Of a DNA stretch of 17,196 nucleotides, positions 14,188 to 17,196 are shown one piece after another. The DNA is from JBKBXU01 sp046313675 (GTDB lineage Bacteria > Bacteroidota > Bacteroidia > Cytophagales > Cytophagaceae): NCBI GenBank assembly GCA_046313675.1, contig JBKBXU010000060.1:1-17196 (forward strand). The letters run 5' to 3'. How positions within the stretch are numbered: the first letter of the stretch is position 1; each line of letters begins with the position of its first letter. The position numbers and the translations under genes were made by a program. Below the pieces are notes generated by a model that made no database searches, was not told the DNA's origin, and saw nothing but the letters and a program-made list of their open reading frames with translations.

Positions 14188-14214
14188 AGATCTTATCGCA
14201 GTTCTTGATATAAA

Positions 14215-14249
14215 AAAATCCGCCAGACCAAAAAGATCTACCGGATTTT
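14215..14249. terminator. bidirectional hairpin between convergent genes
   Basis: AAAATCCG (14215-14222) pairs with CGGATTTT (14242-14249); the inner part (AGA/TCT) pairs after mismatches, around an A-rich loop. The flanking A and T runs would serve the flippase gene on the plus strand and the tail-anchored protein gene on the minus strand. Confidence 0.55.
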
Positions 14250-14274
14250 CAATTCATGGCTTCAAATCCAGATA

Positions 14275-14778
14275 TTAATCAGAGGTTTTATTGGAGCTTA
14301 GTTTGCTATAGAAATATGCTGCGACCGCACTGCTCACTACTGATGCAATAAGAACCCTTCGTAAAAGGCCTAATTTATTATACTTCAATTCCGCTTTCAT
14401 CCCCTTCTCTGCAAAAATATTAGGAATATGGCCTCTTTTGATATCATCAACAACCCCTTCAATTACATTGATCCTATCAGCAAACATCAGTGGCAACCAG
14501 TGGACATAACTTCCTTCTCCAAACTGGAAGGCGTATCGTCGTATACGGCCACTTATTCCTGATGGAGGCACCGAGGTTCCAAATACTGCACTTAAATTAG
14601 GGCGTTCATTGGAATGTAAAACCTCTATGTCCGTTTTCTGTTGTGTTGGCCTATCCCAATTATATCCCTTCTTCTCTTCATGGGTTCTGTCTCTCATAGG
14701 GTACGTGGGATCATTCTTTGGATCCGCATCCGAGCCCCATGCTCTTATATGTTCTTTTTTCTCAAGTGTCTCTTCCAT
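14275..14778 (-). CDS. conserved protein of unknown function with C-terminal membrane anchor
   Basis: The 167-residue product starts MEETLEKKEHIRAWG. A frame 26 codons longer exists but would overlap the dehydrogenase gene; ATG 14778 lies 4 bases after that gene's stop (TAAGGTTATG), which fits a coupled start. No known enzyme motif is visible. Residues 11-50 are charged and Asp/Pro-rich. The core about 55-125 looks conserved in type: SNERPNLSAVFGTSVPPSG, SGRIRRYAFQFGE, HWLPLMFADRINVIEG and GHIPNIFAEKG. A single hydrophobic helix (about 138-157) after an RR pair near the C-terminus suggests a tail-anchored membrane protein with a cytoplasmic head. From memory, similar proteins accompany zinc alcohol dehydrogenases of this type in other bacteria; this was not verified. 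It could be a membrane docking partner of that enzyme. Confidence 0.78.
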   Translation of the reverse strand: MEETLEKKEHIRAWGSDADPKNDPTYPMRDRTHEEKKGYNWDRPTQQKTDIEVLHSNERPNLSAVFGTSVPPSGISGRIRRYAFQFGEGSYVHWLPLMFADRINVIEGVVDDIKRGHIPNIFAEKGMKAELKYNKLGLLRRVLIASVVSSAVAAYFYSKLSSNKTSD

Positions 14779-14782
14779 AACC

Positions 14783-15421
14783 TTAATTTGCTGATGGTGG
14801 AACAAGGACAGGCTTGATGCAACAATCAAGCTTATCTGAAAATATTCTATAAGCATCCGCTACTTCTTCCAAAGGCAGGTGATGCGTAATGAGCTCTTTG
14901 GGACTAAAATCTCCATTTTGAATATGCTCTATCAGCTTTGGCAATACACGCTTCACCGAAGCCTGGTTTGCTCGTATGGTAATACCTTTATTGACCACAT
15001 TCCCGATAGGCAATAAATTTCCTGTTGGCCCATATACACCCACAATCGATACAACCCCGCCTTTTTTGGCAGAGTTTATAGCCCAGTGTAAAGCTGTGGC
15101 TGATCCTGCTTGCAGCAGCAACTTTCTTCCTGTCACGGTTTGCATGGCACTTCCTGCTGCCTCTGCCCCTACGGCATCGATGCAGACGTCTGCCCCAATC
15201 CAATCGGTCGTCTTTTTTATAAATACCACAGGATCTTCCAGTGATTTAAAGTTATAAACCTCACATTGGGCATAGTTTTTGGCAAACTCCAGCCGGTATT
15301 CAATATGGTCAATAACAATAACACGTCCGGCGCCAAACAACCAGGCACATTTTGCTGCCATAATTCCAACGGGTCCGGCACCAAATACCACCACAGTATC
15401 ACCTTTTTGAATACCACCCAT
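14783..15421 (-). CDS. alcohol dehydrogenase, C-terminal fragment (NAD-binding domain)
   Basis: This is the Rossmann part. GAGPVG (14-19 of this frame) is the dinucleotide loop, VIVIDHIEYRLEFAK (34-48) carries the acidic end of the second strand, which favours NAD over NADP, and GADVCIDAVG follows. The ATG at 15421 is an internal Met of the full-length enzyme, not a natural start; the same frame extends upstream through YQAAE. The gene for the tail-anchored protein begins 4 bases after the stop. Confidence 0.7.
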   Translation of the reverse strand: MGGIQKGDTVVVFGAGPVGIMAAKCAWLFGAGRVIVIDHIEYRLEFAKNYAQCEVYNFKSLEDPVVFIKKTTDWIGADVCIDAVGAEAAGSAMQTVTGRKLLLQAGSATALHWAINSAKKGGVVSIVGVYGPTGNLLPIGNVVNKGITIRANQASVKRVLPKLIEHIQNGDFSPKELITHHLPLEEVADAYRIFSDKLDCCIKPVLVPPSAN

Positions 15422-15912
15422 CTCAGCAGCCTGGTAAGCATTACAGCATCGTCCGGATCCATACCCGGAGGTATAACTGTAGGGCCGACATTGGCATAGG
15501 GTACACGCACATATTCAGCCTGGCCTCCGTCGTAGCCACCCGCAGTATGAGAATATCCAAAAATACCTCCTACTGCCGTAGACTGAGAATTAGATTCATG
15601 ACAATTGCCATACAAGCCCTGTTGACAGAAATGACATTTCCCACAGGCAATATTAAAGGGCACCAATACATTATCCCCTACCTTCAGGTTGTCAACCTCA
15701 GGCCCAATTTCTTCCACTACCCCAATAAACTCATGTCCAAAAGTTGTACCCACTCTGGTGTCGGGAACATTCCCGTTGTACAAATGCAAATCTGACCCGC
15801 ATATGCAGGACCTTGTCACCCGAACTATCGCATCCTGTGGATGCAAAATTTCAGGCATTGGTTTATGATCAACTCGGACCCGCTGAGGGCCCCTATAATT
15901 CATGGCTAACAT
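15217..15912 (-). CDS. alcohol dehydrogenase, N-terminal fragment (catalytic zinc domain)
   Basis: Residues 1-159 are genuine GroES-like domain. CGSDLH (38-43) and GHE (59-61) supply the catalytic zinc ligands, and C90, C93, C96 and C104 bind the structural zinc. The remaining 72 residues, from RLLRWVVF onward, are out-of-frame translation of the coenzyme domain and resemble nothing. See the pseudogene entry for the whole locus. Confidence 0.7.
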   Translation of the reverse strand: MLAMNYRGPQRVRVDHKPMPEILHPQDAIVRVTRSCICGSDLHLYNGNVPDTRVGTTFGHEFIGVVEEIGPEVDNLKVGDNVLVPFNIACGKCHFCQQGLYGNCHESNSQSTAVGGIFGYSHTAGGYDGGQAEYVRVPYANVGPTVIPPGMDPDDAVMLTRLLRWVVFKKVILWWYLVPDPLELWQQNVPGCLAPDVLLLLTILNTGWSLPKTMPNVRFITLNHWKILWYL

Positions 15913-16052
15913 ATATCCTTACCTTATATAAAATCTCCTAACGAATAAGCAAATGCTCCTTCTTACTTGAAGAACCAAGGGTATACTTAAAAGTTATACA
16001 AGATATTAACAATAAGAAAACCAGTTGATTGCTCTAAATATTTGCAAAAAAC

Positions 16053-17196
16053 TCAAAAGTCTAGGTAAAAATCCTTAATTTTTCCAATAAGGTCGCTTGC
16101 CAGCATAGAGGCATCACCAAATTCTTCAGAAGCACGCTCTCCGGCATAGCCGTGAATATAAGCACCAAGGATTGTAGATTGTAAAGGGGGATAACCTTGA
16201 GCCAGTAGGGAGGTAATAACACCGGTCAAAGCATCGCCCGTACCGGGGGTAGCCATACCGGGAGTTCCGGTAGAATTAAAATATACTTTGCCATCCGGAG
16301 AAGCAATGGCAGAATGGGCTCCTTTTAGCAAAACCATGCATCCTGTTTCAGCAGAAAACTTCATCAACCGTTCCAGACGGTCGTAATCATTTACCGGAGC
16401 TCCTGCCAGACGCCCAAATTCTCCCGGATGAGGGGTTAGAACTGATCCTTTGGGAAGCATTTTCAAAAGATCTTTATGCTTTGCCAGCAAATTTAAAGCA
16501 CCTGCATCCAGCACCAATGGGCATTTAACTGATTTAAATAGTTTCTTCAAAACTTCTTTGACATCTTTTCCTTCTGCCAATCCGGGACCCACTCCAATAA
16601 CATCAAAACCTGTCACATCCGGAAGTTTTGTGTGGTATTCAAAATGATCATCTGTCAAGGTCATCGCTTCCGGAAGAGCTGTTTGAAAAATGTCGTATCC
16701 GCATTTGGGTATATACGCTTTTAAGACTCCACAACCTGTTCTTAGGCAAGCCTCTGCGGTTAATAAGGCAGCCCCCATCATCCCATAACTTCCCGCTGTA
16801 ATCAGGACCTTCCCATAGGAGTTTTTATGAGAAAATTTCTCTCTTTTGCTTTTATAAAAAGTGCGGATAAACTCCTTGTCAACAAAACAATAGGGTGTAT
16901 TTTCATTCTGCATAAATTCTCCGTGCAATCCTATATCCAGCAGTTGCCACTCACCGGTGAAGCGTGCATTTTCAGAAAACATAAATGCAAGCTTTGGCAA
17001 CTGAAAAGTCAGTGTATAATCAGGACGAACAGCTATGGAATTATCCGGCATGGGCTTCTCAGCAAATAAACCGGAGGAAATATCTATGCTAATAATTAGT
17101 GCTTCGGAGGCATTGATCATCTGAACAATCGTAGCCATAAATCCCGTCAGTGATTTATTGAGGCCAGAGCCCAGAATCGCATCCACTACCACATTC
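16053..17196 (-). CDS. nnr: bifunctional NAD(P)H-hydrate epimerase/dehydratase, 5' end outside window
   Basis: This metabolite-repair enzyme restores NADH or NADPH damaged by hydration. The frame is open at the right edge: the first complete codons read NVVVDAILGSG, which is inside the epimerase (YjeF N-terminal) domain, so about 125-130 residues are missing. Visible parts, numbered from 17192, are the end of the epimerase domain with SIDISSGL (35-42), then the ADP-dependent dehydratase domain (about 115-379). The latter has GSYGMMGAA (134-142), GVGPGL (200-205), LDAGALN (228-234), TPHPGEFGRL (253-262), KGAHS (290-294) and NSTGTPGMATPGTGD (306-320). D320 in GTGD is the catalytic base. The protein is cytoplasmic. 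It is co-directional with the broken dehydrogenase gene but 140 bases before it, so a shared transcript is uncertain. Confidence 0.95.
   Translation of the reverse strand, partial: NVVVDAILGSGLNKSLTGFMATIVQMINASEALIISIDISSGLFAEKPMPDNSIAVRPDYTLTFQLPKLAFMFSENARFTGEWQLLDIGLHGEFMQNENTPYCFVDKEFIRTFYKSKREKFSHKNSYGKVLITAGSYGMMGAALLTAEACLRTGCGVLKAYIPKCGYDIFQTALPEAMTLTDDHFEYHTKLPDVTGFDVIGVGPGLAEGKDVKEVLKKLFKSVKCPLVLDAGALNLLAKHKDLLKMLPKGSVLTPHPGEFGRLAGAPVNDYDRLERLMKFSAETGCMVLLKGAHSAIASPDGKVYFNSTGTPGMATPGTGDALTGVITSLLAQGYPPLQSTILGAYIHGYAGERASEEFGDASMLASDLIGKIKDFYLDF

Larger units (their letters stand above)
14783..15912 (-). pseudogene. zinc-dependent alcohol dehydrogenase, frameshifted by an internal deletion
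   Basis: Two overlapping frames together make one medium-chain dehydrogenase of the formaldehyde dehydrogenase-like/Tdh type. The N-terminal part reads correctly to DPDDAVML (about codon 159). The family then expects a segment like TDILPTGYQAAE. Here ATGCT runs straight into TACCAG, which in another frame reads YQAAEMGGIQKGD. About 22 bases (the codons for roughly seven residues before YQ) appear to be missing at 15434-15437, shifting the frame. Adding 22 bases would give a protein of about 383 residues, normal for the family. The lost segment lies at the entry to the coenzyme domain. Either the gene is inactive or the assembly has an error. A clear AAGGA precedes the ATG at 15912. Confidence 0.8.

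Noticed and set aside
14779..14856. A 26-residue N-terminal extension of the tail-anchored protein.
   Set aside because: It would lie inside the dehydrogenase C-terminal coding region; ATG 14778 follows that stop by 4 bases.

Overview
The window looks like a chromosomal segment of a Bacteroidota genome, probably Cytophagales. The lineage evidence is a low G+C, AT-rich background, start regions that often lack a Shine-Dalgarno sequence, matches to the Bacteroidota promoter pattern (TTTG or TTG, about 18-20 bases, TAnnTTTG), a bacillithiol gene (bshA), a GH3/class C beta-lactamase fusion, and mutL followed by two rhomboid genes. The order-level guess rests on gene content only.

Layout: 1-670 (-) holds the first 223 codons of a YicC/YloC-family endoribonuclease, cut by the window edge. 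Divergent from it is a family 2 glycosyltransferase (820-1767, +). A gene-free stretch (1768-2315) carries three tight palindromes and degenerate short repeats. Next, on the minus strand, come a complete tRNA-Asn(GTT) (2787-2860), a 98-residue GIY-YIG nuclease gene (2397-2693) and a second, headless copy of the tRNA-Asn 3' half (2350-2413). The last codons and the stop of the nuclease gene lie inside that tRNA remnant. I read the ~425-bp repeat unit as a very small GIY-YIG element using tRNA-Asn as its target.

3009-7968 (-) holds a fatty acid 2-hydroxylase-like membrane protein, bshA, and a two-domain NagZ-like GH3 hexosaminidase fused to a beta-lactamase-like serine hydrolase. A terminator after the GH3 gene and a promoter-like box before bshA suggest bshA plus the hydroxylase form their own unit. 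8209-14187 (+) is a co-directional run: mutL, two rhomboid proteases (the first overlapping mutL by 8 bases), an enoyl-CoA hydratase and a Wzx/MATE-type flippase. It ends at a hairpin shared with the convergent genes.

14275-17196 (-) holds the metabolite-repair enzyme NAD(P)H-hydrate dehydratase (5' end off the window), a zinc-dependent alcohol dehydrogenase broken by a frameshift, and, 4 bases after it, a small tail-anchored protein of unknown function. The strongest candidate for something under-described is the GIY-YIG/tRNA-Asn arrangement. Next are the broken dehydrogenase with its conserved partner, a MutL that seems to lack the endonuclease metal ligands, and the palindromes between the glycosyltransferase and the tRNA region.
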